7,617 nucleotides of DNA from Candidatus Rifleibacteriota bacterium (GCA_029565415.1 JAKQOH010000190.1:1-7617); one strand, 5' to 3'; shown: positions 1 to 6,497, counted from the stretch's first letter. The notes: generated by a model not told the origin, from the letters alone. Program-made: numbers and translations.

Positions 1-271
1 CGACAACCGCGGCACCCACGTCGCTCTCGCCCGGGCCTGGGCCGAGGCGATGGCCGCCCAGAAGAGCGATCCGAAGCTCCAGGCGAAGTTCGCCGGGGCT
101 GCGAAGAAGCTCGCCGAGAAGGAGAAGGAGATCCTGGCCGAAATCGACGCCACCCGCGGCAAGCCGGCGGATATCGGCGGCTATTACCAGCCCGACCAGG
201 ATAAGCTCACCCGCGTGATGCGGCCCAGCAAGACCTTCAACGCCATCCTCGACGAGCTCGCCCGCGCCTGA
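1..271 (+). CDS. icd: Monomeric NADP-dependent isocitrate dehydrogenase, C-terminal fragment
   Basis: The frame is open from base 2 of the window and ends at the TGA at 269-271, giving 89 visible residues, so the gene starts outside the window. The visible part opens with DNRGTHVALARAWAEAMAAQ, contains GGYYQPD near residue 60 and closes with MRPSKTFNAILDELARA. These blocks match the conserved C-terminal end of the monomeric (about 740-residue) NADP-IDH family and not the dimeric Icd family. The enzyme is cytoplasmic and oxidatively decarboxylates isocitrate to 2-oxoglutarate in the TCA cycle, producing NADPH. An internal ATG at 50 is not a likely start because the homologous sequence continues upstream of it. 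No downstream gene is co-transcribed at close distance. The family call rests on recognising the tail motifs; active-site residues lie outside the window. Confidence 0.85.
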   Translation, partial: DNRGTHVALARAWAEAMAAQKSDPKLQAKFAGAAKKLAEKEKEILAEIDATRGKPADIGGYYQPDQDKLTRVMRPSKTFNAILDELARA

Positions 272-552
272 CGCGCCGAGCCGGTCACACGTCTTCGTTC
301 ATTCCCTGTGGGGGCGGGTTTGAAACCCGCCCCCATATCGTATTTCCAACGTTTGCAGAATCTTTGCGCGGAGGAGAGGAATCCGGAGTAAAATCCAGGG
401 GGTCGCTTCTCACGTGGGTTCTCACCGCCTTCATTCCCGGGATACGCCTTCCCCCCAATCGCTCGCCGTGAGATGGAATACGGAAATATTGAGATAAGTA
501 TAGAACGATTTTTTTGAGGATCCCCCCGAACGGTCCGAAGGATCGAAGCACG
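272..552. other. Intergenic spacer between icd and the ABC exporter
   Basis: Apart from the palindrome at 310-334 I see no convincing gene here. Long minus-strand open frames cross the region but resemble no family and run antisense into the ABC gene. The stretch at 480-515 is AT-rich, with a TATAGA at 499-504 that could be part of a promoter -10 box. No good -35 box lies at the right distance, so I do not call a promoter. Confidence 0.5.
310..334. repeat. Perfect GC-rich palindrome (12-bp arms, 1-base centre)
   Basis: Bases 310-321 (GGGGGCGGGTTT) are exactly complementary to 323-334 (AAACCCGCCCCC), with only G322 between. It lies 39 bases after the icd stop. No T-run follows on either strand, so it is a poor classical intrinsic terminator, although it could stall polymerase or protect the icd mRNA 3' end. 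Short palindromes of this GGGCGGGTTT-type are, from general knowledge, often dispersed in many copies in environmental bacterial genomes. Whether this one is repeated cannot be seen from a single copy. Confidence 0.7.
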
Positions 553-2814
553 ATGGAATCTGCCGCCAATGAAAGGTTGAGAGAAAGCCATTCCGAGGAA
601 ACCCATGTTTCCACGATGGATTTCCTTTCCCTGTTCCGAAGCATGTGGCCGTATGTTCGCCCCTATGGGGCCACGGGCTTGATTCTCCTGCTCGGTTTGC
701 TGATCGAAAGCGGCTTTGATGCGCTCATGCGCATCAGCTCGAAGTATCTGATCGACAAAGCAATCATTCCCCAGGACCAGCGGCTGATGGTGATCATCCT
801 GGGGGCTCTCGGCGGCGGCGCGGTTTTTTCGGCCGCGGCCGCGTTGGGCTGTGATTATCTTTGGGCGCGTTTCGGCACGAACGTCATGAATCTGTTGCGC
901 GAGGAAATATTCGTGCATCTACAGAAACTGTCCATGACCTTTTACGCCCGTTCACGGACGGGAGATCTGATGACCCGTTTCACGACGGATCTCGACGCCG
1001 TGGAAAACGCGTTGGTTTACGCTCTGCCGGCCGGCATTCTCGCCATCGGCAGTCTCGTTCTCAGCGCATTGTTTCTTTTTCATATCGAATGGCGCCTGGC
1101 TTTGATCACCGTAGCGGGGCTTCCCTTCTGCTTCCTCGCTCAGAAGTTGTTCGGAAAACAAGCGGTCGAAGCCGATGTCCGGTATAAACAGGCGGAAGCG
1201 GGACTCTCCAGCGTCCTGCAGGAGAACCTTTCCGCCCAGCCTGTCGTCAAAGCCTTCGGACTGCAGGAAAAGATGATCTCCCTGTTCAGGGGAAAACTCG
1301 ATCTGATTTTTTCAACCGGCGTCAGATCGAAATTCCTGACCTATCTCTTTCAACGAATGCCGAATGTCACCGCCGAACTGTTGAGCCTCATGGTGATAGG
1401 CATCGGAGCGGTTCTCTGTTTCCGGGGTTCGATGACCGTCGGCTCTCTCATGGCCTTCCAGATTCTTCTTGCCGGCATGAATGCTTCCGTGGCCGCATTC
1501 ACCTGGGTCATTCCCCTCTTCATAAGCGCCGCCGGCGGCATGACCCGAATCCGGCAGATTATCGGCCAACAACCGGTGCACGAATCGGGCGAATTGCTGG
1601 TGGAGTCGTCGCTGGACAGCGACATCGAATTCCAGAACGTCTGCTTCCAGTATGCCAAGGACCGACGCGGTCTGGAAAATGTGAAAGCCCTCCTCCCGAG
1701 AAGATCTCGGGTCGCATTCGTCGGAACGAGCGGATCGGGCAAGAGCACGATGATGGCTCTGATCATGCGCTTCTATGATCCCGACAAAGGATCCGTGCAC
1801 ATAGGGAATCGCGACATTCGTTCCATTTCTCTGGAATCTCTGCGCAAAAAAATTGCCGTCGTGTTCCAGGAAAACTTTCTGTTCAATAGTTCACTGCGGG
1901 AAAACATCCGGCTGGGAAACCTGGAAGCGACCGACGAGGAGATCGTGGAAGCGGCCCGCCAGGCGGAGATCCATGACTATATCGTCAGTCTGCCGAAAGG
2001 GTATGACTCGCCGGCGGGCGAACGCGGCTCGCGCTTGTCGGGCGGCCAACGGCAGCGTATCGCGATCGCTCGAGCACTGGTGCGAAAGCCGCAGATCCTG
2101 CTCCTGGATGAAGCGACATCGGCACTCGACCCGGCCACCGAGGCATCCATCAACGCGACCCTCGATAGAATCGGGCGTGGGCGCACCACCATTTCCGTGA
2201 CGCACCGCCTTGCATCGGTTGTGAATGTCGATCAGATCTTCGTTTTCGACCAAGGGCACCTGGTGGAACAGGGGATTCACGACGAACTGGTTCGCAAGGG
2301 CGGAAAATATGCCCAGCTATGGAAGAAGCAAAACGGCTTCATGAGCACTTCCACCAACGGCAACTTCAAGGTCGACATGGCCTGGCTCGAGAGCCTTCCT
2401 TTCTTCCGGGACATTGCCCCATCCATCCTCGAGAATCTTGCGGGGATGTTCGTCAACGAACACTTCACGGAAAACCGCATCGTCATCTATCAGGGCGATC
2501 CGGGCGACAAGTTTTATATCATCGTTCGCGGGCGGGTTCTCGCGACCAAAAAGCCCAAAACATCTCCCGAACAGGAACCCGTCATGCTTGGTGACGGCGA
2601 CTACTTCGGAGAAATATCCCTGCTCAAGAAAGTTCCGAGGACCGCCACCATCAGAACCCTGACCGACTGCGTGTTTTTGACCCTCCGTCAGGAACAGTTC
2701 TTCGAACTGATGGATCACGCTCCCGGTTTGCGAGCCATCCTGGAATCGAGGCACCTCGCCGAGGAGGGTGTTCTTTCGAAACGTTCGCTTGAAATGGAGG
2801 TCGCCCGCGCGTGA
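553..2814 (+). CDS. ABC exporter half-transporter fused to a C-terminal cyclic-nucleotide-binding domain
   Basis: This 753-residue protein is a type-I ABC exporter subunit expected to work as a homodimer in the inner membrane, expelling an unknown hydrophobic or lipid-like substrate. Residues about 20-330 form the transmembrane domain, with about six hydrophobic segments. The nucleotide-binding domain follows with Walker A GTSGSGKST at 391-399, Q-loop Gln439, signature LSGGQ at 495-499, Walker B ILLLDEA with Asp519 and catalytic Glu520, D-loop SALD, and H-loop His551. All key residues are present. After a short linker, residues about 608-735 form a CNB/CAP-effector domain with the phosphate-binding cassette FGEISLLKKVPRTAT (Glu687, Arg696). 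I chose ATG 553 because AAGGA sits 10 bases upstream. The frame also opens at TTG 514, but no ribosome site precedes that. It appears to be a single-gene unit; the next gene has its own promoter. The nucleotide-regulated export idea is inference; substrate and ligand are unknown. Confidence 0.88.
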   Translation: MESAANERLRESHSEETHVSTMDFLSLFRSMWPYVRPYGATGLILLLGLLIESGFDALMRISSKYLIDKAIIPQDQRLMVIILGALGGGAVFSAAAALGCDYLWARFGTNVMNLLREEIFVHLQKLSMTFYARSRTGDLMTRFTTDLDAVENALVYALPAGILAIGSLVLSALFLFHIEWRLALITVAGLPFCFLAQKLFGKQAVEADVRYKQAEAGLSSVLQENLSAQPVVKAFGLQEKMISLFRGKLDLIFSTGVRSKFLTYLFQRMPNVTAELLSLMVIGIGAVLCFRGSMTVGSLMAFQILLAGMNASVAAFTWVIPLFISAAGGMTRIRQIIGQQPVHESGELLVESSLDSDIEFQNVCFQYAKDRRGLENVKALLPRRSRVAFVGTSGSGKSTMMALIMRFYDPDKGSVHIGNRDIRSISLESLRKKIAVVFQENFLFNSSLRENIRLGNLEATDEEIVEAARQAEIHDYIVSLPKGYDSPAGERGSRLSGGQRQRIAIARALVRKPQILLLDEATSALDPATEASINATLDRIGRGRTTISVTHRLASVVNVDQIFVFDQGHLVEQGIHDELVRKGGKYAQLWKKQNGFMSTSTNGNFKVDMAWLESLPFFRDIAPSILENLAGMFVNEHFTENRIVIYQGDPGDKFYIIVRGRVLATKKPKTSPEQEPVMLGDGDYFGEISLLKKVPRTATIRTLTDCVFLTLRQEQFFELMDHAPGLRAILESRHLAEEGVLSKRSLEMEVARA

Positions 2815-2892
2815 CGCGGAGGTCCGTTTCATTCATGTCGCATCCCCCATCCGGATCGACCGCGGCGGATCGCCCAGCCGGCTCCCGGATTC

Positions 2893-2901
2893 TGCTACAA
2901 T
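2893..2901 (+). promoter_or_regulatory. Extended -10 promoter for the secreted protein gene
   Basis: TGCTACAAT reads as an extended -10 element: TG, one base, then TACAAT, which matches five of six bases of TATAAT. It lies 39 bases upstream of the ATG at 2941. No good -35 box is visible about 17 bases further up, which is usual for extended -10 promoters. It would give a leader of about 33 bases. Confidence 0.5.
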
Positions 2902-2940
2902 CGGGGCTACAGATCGCACCCTGAACGACCGGAGGTTTGC

Positions 2941-3630
2941 ATGAAAACCCGTTTTGCCGTGATGGTTCTCTTTCTGGCGGTGTTCGCGTTCGCCGACCCG
3001 GGCCTGGCCCAGACCTGCCGCGGCTTCGAGCGGTCGCAGGACCATCGCGGGGACACCACCCTGGATGCTGTTCGCGGGGTTCTGGCCAAGCACCTTTCGA
3101 CCGGCGTGAACGAGTTCGAGTTCGTCCGGGCGATCGCCGACCGGTTCTACGTGTTCACCGGTTCGGCATTCCTCTTCGTCGACACCTTCGGCAACCCCTG
3201 GGAGCACTACGTTTCCCCGCTGTTCCAGGTCGACGACGGCCGCATCGAGGTGCTCTGGTACACCGCCCAGCCCGCCCGGAAAGCCTTTCTGATCTCCTAT
3301 GAAGGGAAGCGCAACGACGGCACGCCGGGGAAGCATGCCTTCTATCTCGACATCCCGTCCGACGATCCGGCTTGGTGCAACGACGTGATCGGCCTCGAGG
3401 TCCCGGAGGGAACCGTTCTGCGCCACGTCCGGTTCTCCGACGTCGATCACGACGGTCTTTCAGAGATGCTGTGCTCGTTCGACCCCATCGCCCCCGGACC
3501 GCGCATGTCCCTCCTGTTCAAACAGGAGGAGCAGGGCGACGTGTTCTCGTTCGTCCCCTGGAAGCCCACCTACACCCGCGCCTTCTTCGACACGCTGTTC
3601 AAAAGAGCCGACACGACCGACCCCAACTGA
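2941..3630 (+). CDS. Secreted protein of unknown function
   Basis: This is a 229-residue protein whose start is well set: GGAGG at 2931-2935, five bases before ATG. Residues 1-24 form a classical Sec signal peptide (MKTR, a hydrophobic core, then a GLAQ-type cleavage region), so the mature protein should be periplasmic or extracellular, beginning near Thr25-Cys26. I do not recognise the family. The body is rich in aromatic and acidic residues and predicted to be mostly beta. At residues 167-172 there is DVDHDG followed by LSEML, which resembles the Asp-x-Asp-x-Asp-Gly calcium loop of FG-GAP/VCBS or EF-hand-like repeats, in a single copy. The gene seems monocistronic. Its stop lies at the junction with the accessory region, so the original 3' end may have been altered, though nothing proves this. 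Confidence 0.75.
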   Translation: MKTRFAVMVLFLAVFAFADPGLAQTCRGFERSQDHRGDTTLDAVRGVLAKHLSTGVNEFEFVRAIADRFYVFTGSAFLFVDTFGNPWEHYVSPLFQVDDGRIEVLWYTAQPARKAFLISYEGKRNDGTPGKHAFYLDIPSDDPAWCNDVIGLEVPEGTVLRHVRFSDVDHDGLSEMLCSFDPIAPGPRMSLLFKQEEQGDVFSFVPWKPTYTRAFFDTLFKRADTTDPN

Positions 3631-3640
3631 TCGGGGAAGA

Positions 3641-3778
3641 GATTTCGAGATCGGCAGCCATGACATCGACGGTTACGAGGCGAAAGGGAAGTTTGAGAAA
3701 ATGCGAAAGCGCGTTGACGAGGTAAAAATCGAGCAGGACCGGCGAGTCGATAAAATGATTGCCAGCATCTTCAGACAT
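3641..3778 (-). pseudogene. Truncated PIN-like (VapC-fold) gene, 5' remnant
   Basis: On the minus strand an ATG at 3778-3776 overlaps the last codons and stop of the XRE-ImmA/IrrE gene by eight bases, the arrangement of a translationally coupled second cistron. About 46 codons look genuine: HFIDSPVLLDFYLVN (residues 8-22) resembles the first strand and catalytic Asp (Asp11) of PIN-domain nucleases, and LVTVDVMAADLE (residues 34-45) resembles the second acidic motif. The homology then stops near 3641. The frame runs on into sequence that is simply antisense to the secreted protein gene. A PIN domain needs about 130 residues or more, so this is a broken gene that should give no active nuclease. 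The upstream partner type, XRE fused to ImmA/IrrE followed by a PIN-like protein, is a known toxin-antitoxin-like layout. The PIN assignment from 46 residues is moderate; that this is the start of a lost partner is more secure. Confidence 0.55.
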
Positions 3779-4835
3779 GTTGGCCGAGGCTCTCTTGGCG
3801 GAATTGATTGAGATTCAACCCCAGGAGCTCGGCAGCCTTGCTTTCGGAAATGAGCGATTCCGCATGGGCCCGCAGAACCAGTTGCCGCATCATGGAGGGC
3901 TCAGATTCCGTTGGGTATGGTTCACCCGGTTCCCGGGTCAGCCAGCCGCGTTTCCGGAAGGCCATGAAGAGGTGCTGAGCAGTAGACGGTGTGATGATGT
4001 CGAGATCTTTCGCCCGGTAGATCCAGGCACTCATGCTGAGGCCGTATTTCCGCTTGAGAAGGTAGAGCTCATCGATGTCGAGATGATGGCGTTTCTGGCC
4101 AAGCTCCCGAATGGCGACATCCTGTGGAACGAGGAAAGCGGCAGCGAATCGCATCGTGGGTTTTTCGCGCGTGCGCTTGTCACCTTCTTCCAGGGTGTTG
4201 ATGATCAGATAGCCGAGTTCATGGGCGAGATTGAAGCGAAGGCGATCGCCGGGAAGCTCGGCCTGAGCGACGATACCACAGCGACCATTGGCTCGGAAGG
4301 CACAGGCGTCGAAGGAATCCGTCGTGTCACCGATGAGGTAGACCCGCACTCCATGTTCCTCGAGGAGGGCGGTCATGTTCTCGATCGGCGCCAGACCGAG
4401 ATTCCATGCATTCCTCAGCTCCATGGCAATTGCCTCGACCTCATCGGCTGACGAGACGTTTCGTTGGTTGTCGCTCGCGAGGAACGTATCTTCGATGCGG
4501 TGAGGGAACAGGCTCTCGATCTGCTCATAGCGCTCCAGCCAATCGTGGATGCGACCGATGATGGAACGCTGCTCTTTGGCCTGCAGGGCGTTTTTCTTCC
4601 GGAATTCGAGATCCGCCAGGGCGATGGTGACCGGCCGGAAAAAGAACTCGATTTTCACCCGAAGGGCTCGGGCAAGGCTGATCAGCATCGCCGACCCGGG
4701 CATGACGTCCCCCCGCTCGTAGTTGGAAAGGGCTTGCGCGGATACGCCGACCATGCCGGCAAGATCGCGCAGCGAAAGCCCCTGCGCCGTTCGCGCCCCC
4801 TTGAGACGCTCGCCAACAAGTTGTTTTGCAGACAT
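3771..4835 (-). CDS. XRE-family regulator fused to ImmA/IrrE-type domain
   Basis: This 354-residue protein has an N-terminal helix-turn-helix (about residues 8-63, RLKGARTAQGLSLRDLAGMV then ALSNYERG), a linker, and an ImmA/IrrE (DUF955) domain at about 150-290. The family typically acts as an antitoxin or as a protease-repressor relieving repression. The zinc motif here reads FNLAHELGYLIIN: His205 and Glu206 are present but the second His of HExxH is Tyr209. The usual downstream helix is present as REKPTMRFAAAFLVP, with Glu224 as the third ligand. Loss of one zinc ligand suggests reduced or absent protease activity. DNA binding should be unaffected. The start is supported by GAGGG a few bases upstream. 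Downstream it overlaps the broken PIN-like gene. Two candidate promoters and a palindromic operator lie just upstream, so autoregulation is likely. Confidence 0.85.
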   Translation of the reverse strand: MSAKQLVGERLKGARTAQGLSLRDLAGMVGVSAQALSNYERGDVMPGSAMLISLARALRVKIEFFFRPVTIALADLEFRKKNALQAKEQRSIIGRIHDWLERYEQIESLFPHRIEDTFLASDNQRNVSSADEVEAIAMELRNAWNLGLAPIENMTALLEEHGVRVYLIGDTTDSFDACAFRANGRCGIVAQAELPGDRLRFNLAHELGYLIINTLEEGDKRTREKPTMRFAAAFLVPQDVAIRELGQKRHHLDIDELYLLKRKYGLSMSAWIYRAKDLDIITPSTAQHLFMAFRKRGWLTREPGEPYPTESEPSMMRQLVLRAHAESLISESKAAELLGLNLNQFRQESLGQHV

Positions 4836-4854
4836 AGATGTTCCCTCTCTTGAT

Positions 4855-4867
4855 TTACAATATGTAA
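4855..4867. promoter_or_regulatory. Palindromic operator TTACAATATGTAA upstream of the XRE gene
   Basis: Arms TTACA and TGTAA are perfect complements around a three-base centre. The site is 19 bases before the XRE start codon and overlaps the -10 box of one candidate promoter. It lies just downstream of the other. This is the expected place and size for an operator bound by the HTH domain of the encoded protein; that pairing is inference. Confidence 0.5.
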
Positions 4868-4887
4868 TAATCTTTCCCGTTTATCAA
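4859..4887 (-). promoter_or_regulatory. Candidate promoter P2 for the XRE gene
   Basis: Read on the minus strand, TTGATA (4887-4882) is followed after 17 bases by CATATT (4864-4859). This matches the sigma-70 consensus at 5/6 and 4/6 positions. The -10 box is inside the TTACA/TGTAA palindrome. Confidence 0.4.
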
Positions 4888-4907
4888 ATCAGGAGGATGA
4901 ATGTCAA
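4880..4907 (-). promoter_or_regulatory. Candidate promoter P1 for the XRE gene
   Basis: On the minus strand a perfect TTGACA (4907-4902) is followed after 16 bases by GATAAA (4885-4880). This is the stronger of two overlapping candidates. Transcription would start near 4873, placing the palindrome 4855-4867 in the early transcribed region, where a bound repressor would block. Confidence 0.5.
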
Positions 4908-4928
4908 GCCGCAAAACCTTCTCTCCAT

Positions 4929-4988
4929 CTACTCCCCGCGGAACTCCTTGGCGAGGCTGGAGGGCATGAGCTTGTCGACAAACGCCAT
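4929..4988 (-). pseudogene. hsdS C-terminal remnant A
   Basis: On the minus strand 20 codons read MAFVDKLMPSSLAKEFRGE then TAG. This is the typical extreme C-terminus of type I restriction-modification specificity subunits (HsdS), whose last residues commonly run like KA.A.VDKL..S.LAKAFRGEL. The homology begins abruptly at the ATG (4988); upstream codons do not continue the usual EARY.KA helix. So only the 3' tail of an hsdS gene remains. It lies in the gap between the divergent XRE and Fic genes. Confidence 0.6.
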
Positions 4989-5121
4989 GGAATGAAACCC
5001 TCTTCGTGGGCACGCACGCATTGCCAGGTGATTTTGGCCGTGTTATTTTGTTTTTTCGACTAAATAAAAATAAACGACGCCGCTATTTTGAAATCGTGAA
5101 TACCGGCGAGGAGATCAGTTC
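4989..5121. other. AT-rich leader upstream of the Fic gene
   Basis: No gene seen. Bases 5041-5075 are strongly AT-rich (runs of T then A), unlike the flanking DNA, and probably hold the Fic promoter. A weak TTGTTT at 5048-5053 is the only -35-like box, with no matching -10, so no promoter is called. Confidence 0.4.
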
Positions 5122-6282
5122 ATGATGCGGGGTTGCACGGGACGCTACGAAGTCACTGCCTTCGGCGGGGAACGGGTCGAAGCCTTCATTCCCACCCCTC
5201 TTCCGCCCGTACCCCCTATCGAACTGGCATCATGCCTTCCACGATTGGAATCAGCCGCACTGGCCCTCGGCCGCCTGGACAGCCTATCCGCTTTACTCCC
5301 TGATACGACGCTCTTTCTCTATACCTACATCCGGAAGGAAGCGGTGCTGTCTTCCCAGATCGAGGGAACCCAGTCTTCCCTGTCAGATCTCCTCCTCTTC
5401 GAGATTGAGGAAGTCCCTGGCGTTCCTATCGACGACGTCGTCGAGGTCTCAAACTACGTAGCAGCCCTCGAACACGGCCTTCTGCGGCTGAAGGAGGGCT
5501 TTCCCCTGTCGAATCGTCTGCTTCGCGAGATCCACGGCGTCCTTCTGGCCAAAGGTCGCGGCAGTGACAAGGAACCGGGGGAGTTCCGGCACTCCCAGAA
5601 CTGGATTGGCGGCACACGCCCCGGAAATGCCAGGTATGTTCCGCCTCCACATCCCGAGGTTCCCCAGTGCATGAGCGATCTGGAACGGTTTCTCCACGAC
5701 GAGGCTACCCCGCTCCCGATGCTTCTCCAGGCCGGCCTTGCCCACGTCCAGTTCGAAACCATCCATCCCTTCCTGGACGGGAACGGCCGGGTCGGCCGCC
5801 TGCTGATCACTCTTCTGCTGTGCCACGCCGGGGTTCTCCGCCAGCCCCTCCTCTATCTCAGTCTCTTTTTCAAACGCCATCGGGAAACCTACTATGAATT
5901 GCTCTCCCGCGTCCGCCTGACCGGGGATTGGGAATCCTGGCTCGACTTTTTCCTCGATGGTATTCGCCAGACCGCCGACGGCGCAGTCGAAACGGCCCAG
6001 CGTCTCGTTTCCCTCTTCCAGCAAGACCGGGAACGAATCATGGGGAAAGGGCGACGCGCCTCCTCCTCGTTACGCGTTCACGATGCACTCAAAGCCCGGC
6101 CGGTTACGACCATCCAGGAAATCTGCCGCCGATCGGGGCTGTCATTCGCAGCGGCAGCTTCCGCCATGGAGTGTCTCGTCGAACTGAAGCTGACGCGAGA
6201 GTTGACAGGGAAGCGACGAAACCGGCTCTATGCGTATGACGCGTATCTTTCCATCCTGAATGAAGGCACGGAGAACCCTTGA
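5122..6282 (+). CDS. Fic-family AMP-transferase, class II, with C-terminal winged helix
   Basis: This 386-residue protein is expected to transfer AMP (or a related nucleotide part) from ATP to a hydroxyl of a target protein in the cytoplasm. The Fic signature is complete: HPFLDGNGRVGR at residues 215-226, with catalytic His215. The flap region upstream (GEFRHSQNWIGG then ARYVPPP) is also typical. An N-terminal inhibitory motif (S/T)xxxE(G/N) is present as Ser77-Ser-Gln-Ile-Glu81-Gly82, marking a class II, self-inhibited Fic in which Glu81 would block ATP placement. Residues about 315-375 (SLRVHDALKARPVTTIQEIC then SAMECLVELKLTREL) form a winged-helix domain, as in other long Fic proteins. Length fits the SoFic-like group. 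GAGGAG at 5108-5113 precedes ATG 5122 by eight bases; ATG 5125 is an equal alternative. It stands alone with no antitoxin, as class II proteins need none. Confidence 0.9.
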   Translation: MMRGCTGRYEVTAFGGERVEAFIPTPLPPVPPIELASCLPRLESAALALGRLDSLSALLPDTTLFLYTYIRKEAVLSSQIEGTQSSLSDLLLFEIEEVPGVPIDDVVEVSNYVAALEHGLLRLKEGFPLSNRLLREIHGVLLAKGRGSDKEPGEFRHSQNWIGGTRPGNARYVPPPHPEVPQCMSDLERFLHDEATPLPMLLQAGLAHVQFETIHPFLDGNGRVGRLLITLLLCHAGVLRQPLLYLSLFFKRHRETYYELLSRVRLTGDWESWLDFFLDGIRQTADGAVETAQRLVSLFQQDRERIMGKGRRASSSLRVHDALKARPVTTIQEICRRSGLSFAAAASAMECLVELKLTRELTGKRRNRLYAYDAYLSILNEGTENP

Positions 6283-6289
6283 CCGCTTT

Positions 6290-6323
6290 CGTTCGGGGGA
6301 GGAAACGGGAAGCCTGGTGCTTG
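6290..6323. repeat. 34-base direct repeat, copy 1
   Basis: Begins seven bases after the Fic stop codon. It matches 7144-7177 in the same orientation at 29 of 34 positions, sharing the exact core AAACGGGAAGCCT. Its right end runs into hsdS remnant B. Confidence 0.65.
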
Positions 6324-6420
6324 TCGACAACCGCCATGGCCTTGTTGTAACGGGCTTCGACAACATTCAATTGGCGCACGAGCCTTCGACCCGATGAACA
6401 ATCTCAGAAATCGAAGGCGG
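6320..6420 (-). pseudogene. hsdS C-terminal remnant B, frameshifted
   Basis: On the minus strand the sequence reads PPSISEIVHRVE (about 6420-6385), then after a one-base loss of frame VVEARYNKAMAVVDK (ending at 6320). HsdS subunits normally carry PPLAEQ..EIVRRVEALFALAD.IEARY..A...VDKL near the C-terminus, so order and spacing agree: 23 bases separate the two blocks where 24 would keep frame. After VDK the match ends and the 34-base repeat begins. It is a decayed fragment with no start and no proper end. The 21-base block 6319-6339 is shared with remnant A (4970-4990) with a single mismatch, showing common origin. Confidence 0.65.
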
Positions 6421-6441
6421 CATGAGAGAAATTGGATTGGC

Positions 6442-6456
6442 GTGGGAAATTCCCAC
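6442..6456. promoter_or_regulatory. Operator O1, GTGGGAAATTCCCAC
   Basis: Inverted repeat with seven-base arms (GTGGGAA/TTCCCAC) and a one-base centre. It is nearly identical in arms to O2 at 6498-6512, 56 bases away, on the other side of the candidate promoter. Paired palindromes of this sort are typical autoregulatory sites of antitoxins. Confidence 0.6.
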
Positions 6457-6464
6457 CAAACAAA

Positions 6465-6493
6465 TTGCCAATACCGGTAAAAGGGGTTACTTT
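6465..6493 (+). promoter_or_regulatory. Candidate promoter of the antitoxin-toxin operon
   Basis: TTGCCA (6465-6470) and TACTTT (6488-6493) are separated by 17 bases. The -10 box is weak (3/6). Position between the two operators and 34 bases before the ATG is the main support. Confidence 0.35.
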
Positions 6494-6497
6494 TAAG

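Noticed and set aside
514..552. TTG start for the ABC exporter
   Set aside because: No ribosome site before it, whereas ATG 553 has AAGGA at a good distance; the extra 13 residues resemble nothing.
184..918. Long minus-strand open frame across the icd-ABC spacer
   Set aside because: Runs antisense through two real genes, shows low-complexity composition and no recognisable motif; likely chance in GC-rich DNA.
3641..3811. Plus-strand open stretch reading DFEIGSHDIDGYEAKGKF and onward, looking like a coding tail
   Set aside because: It has no start of its own, and the minus strand of the same DNA gives a coupled ATG and PIN-like motifs, which explains it better.
3759..4451. Plus-strand open frame of 230 codons
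   Set aside because: Exactly antisense to the XRE-ImmA/IrrE gene, whose domains are clear; no ribosome site and no family resemblance.
5449..6024. Minus-strand open frame inside the Fic gene
   Set aside because: Antisense to the conserved Fic core.
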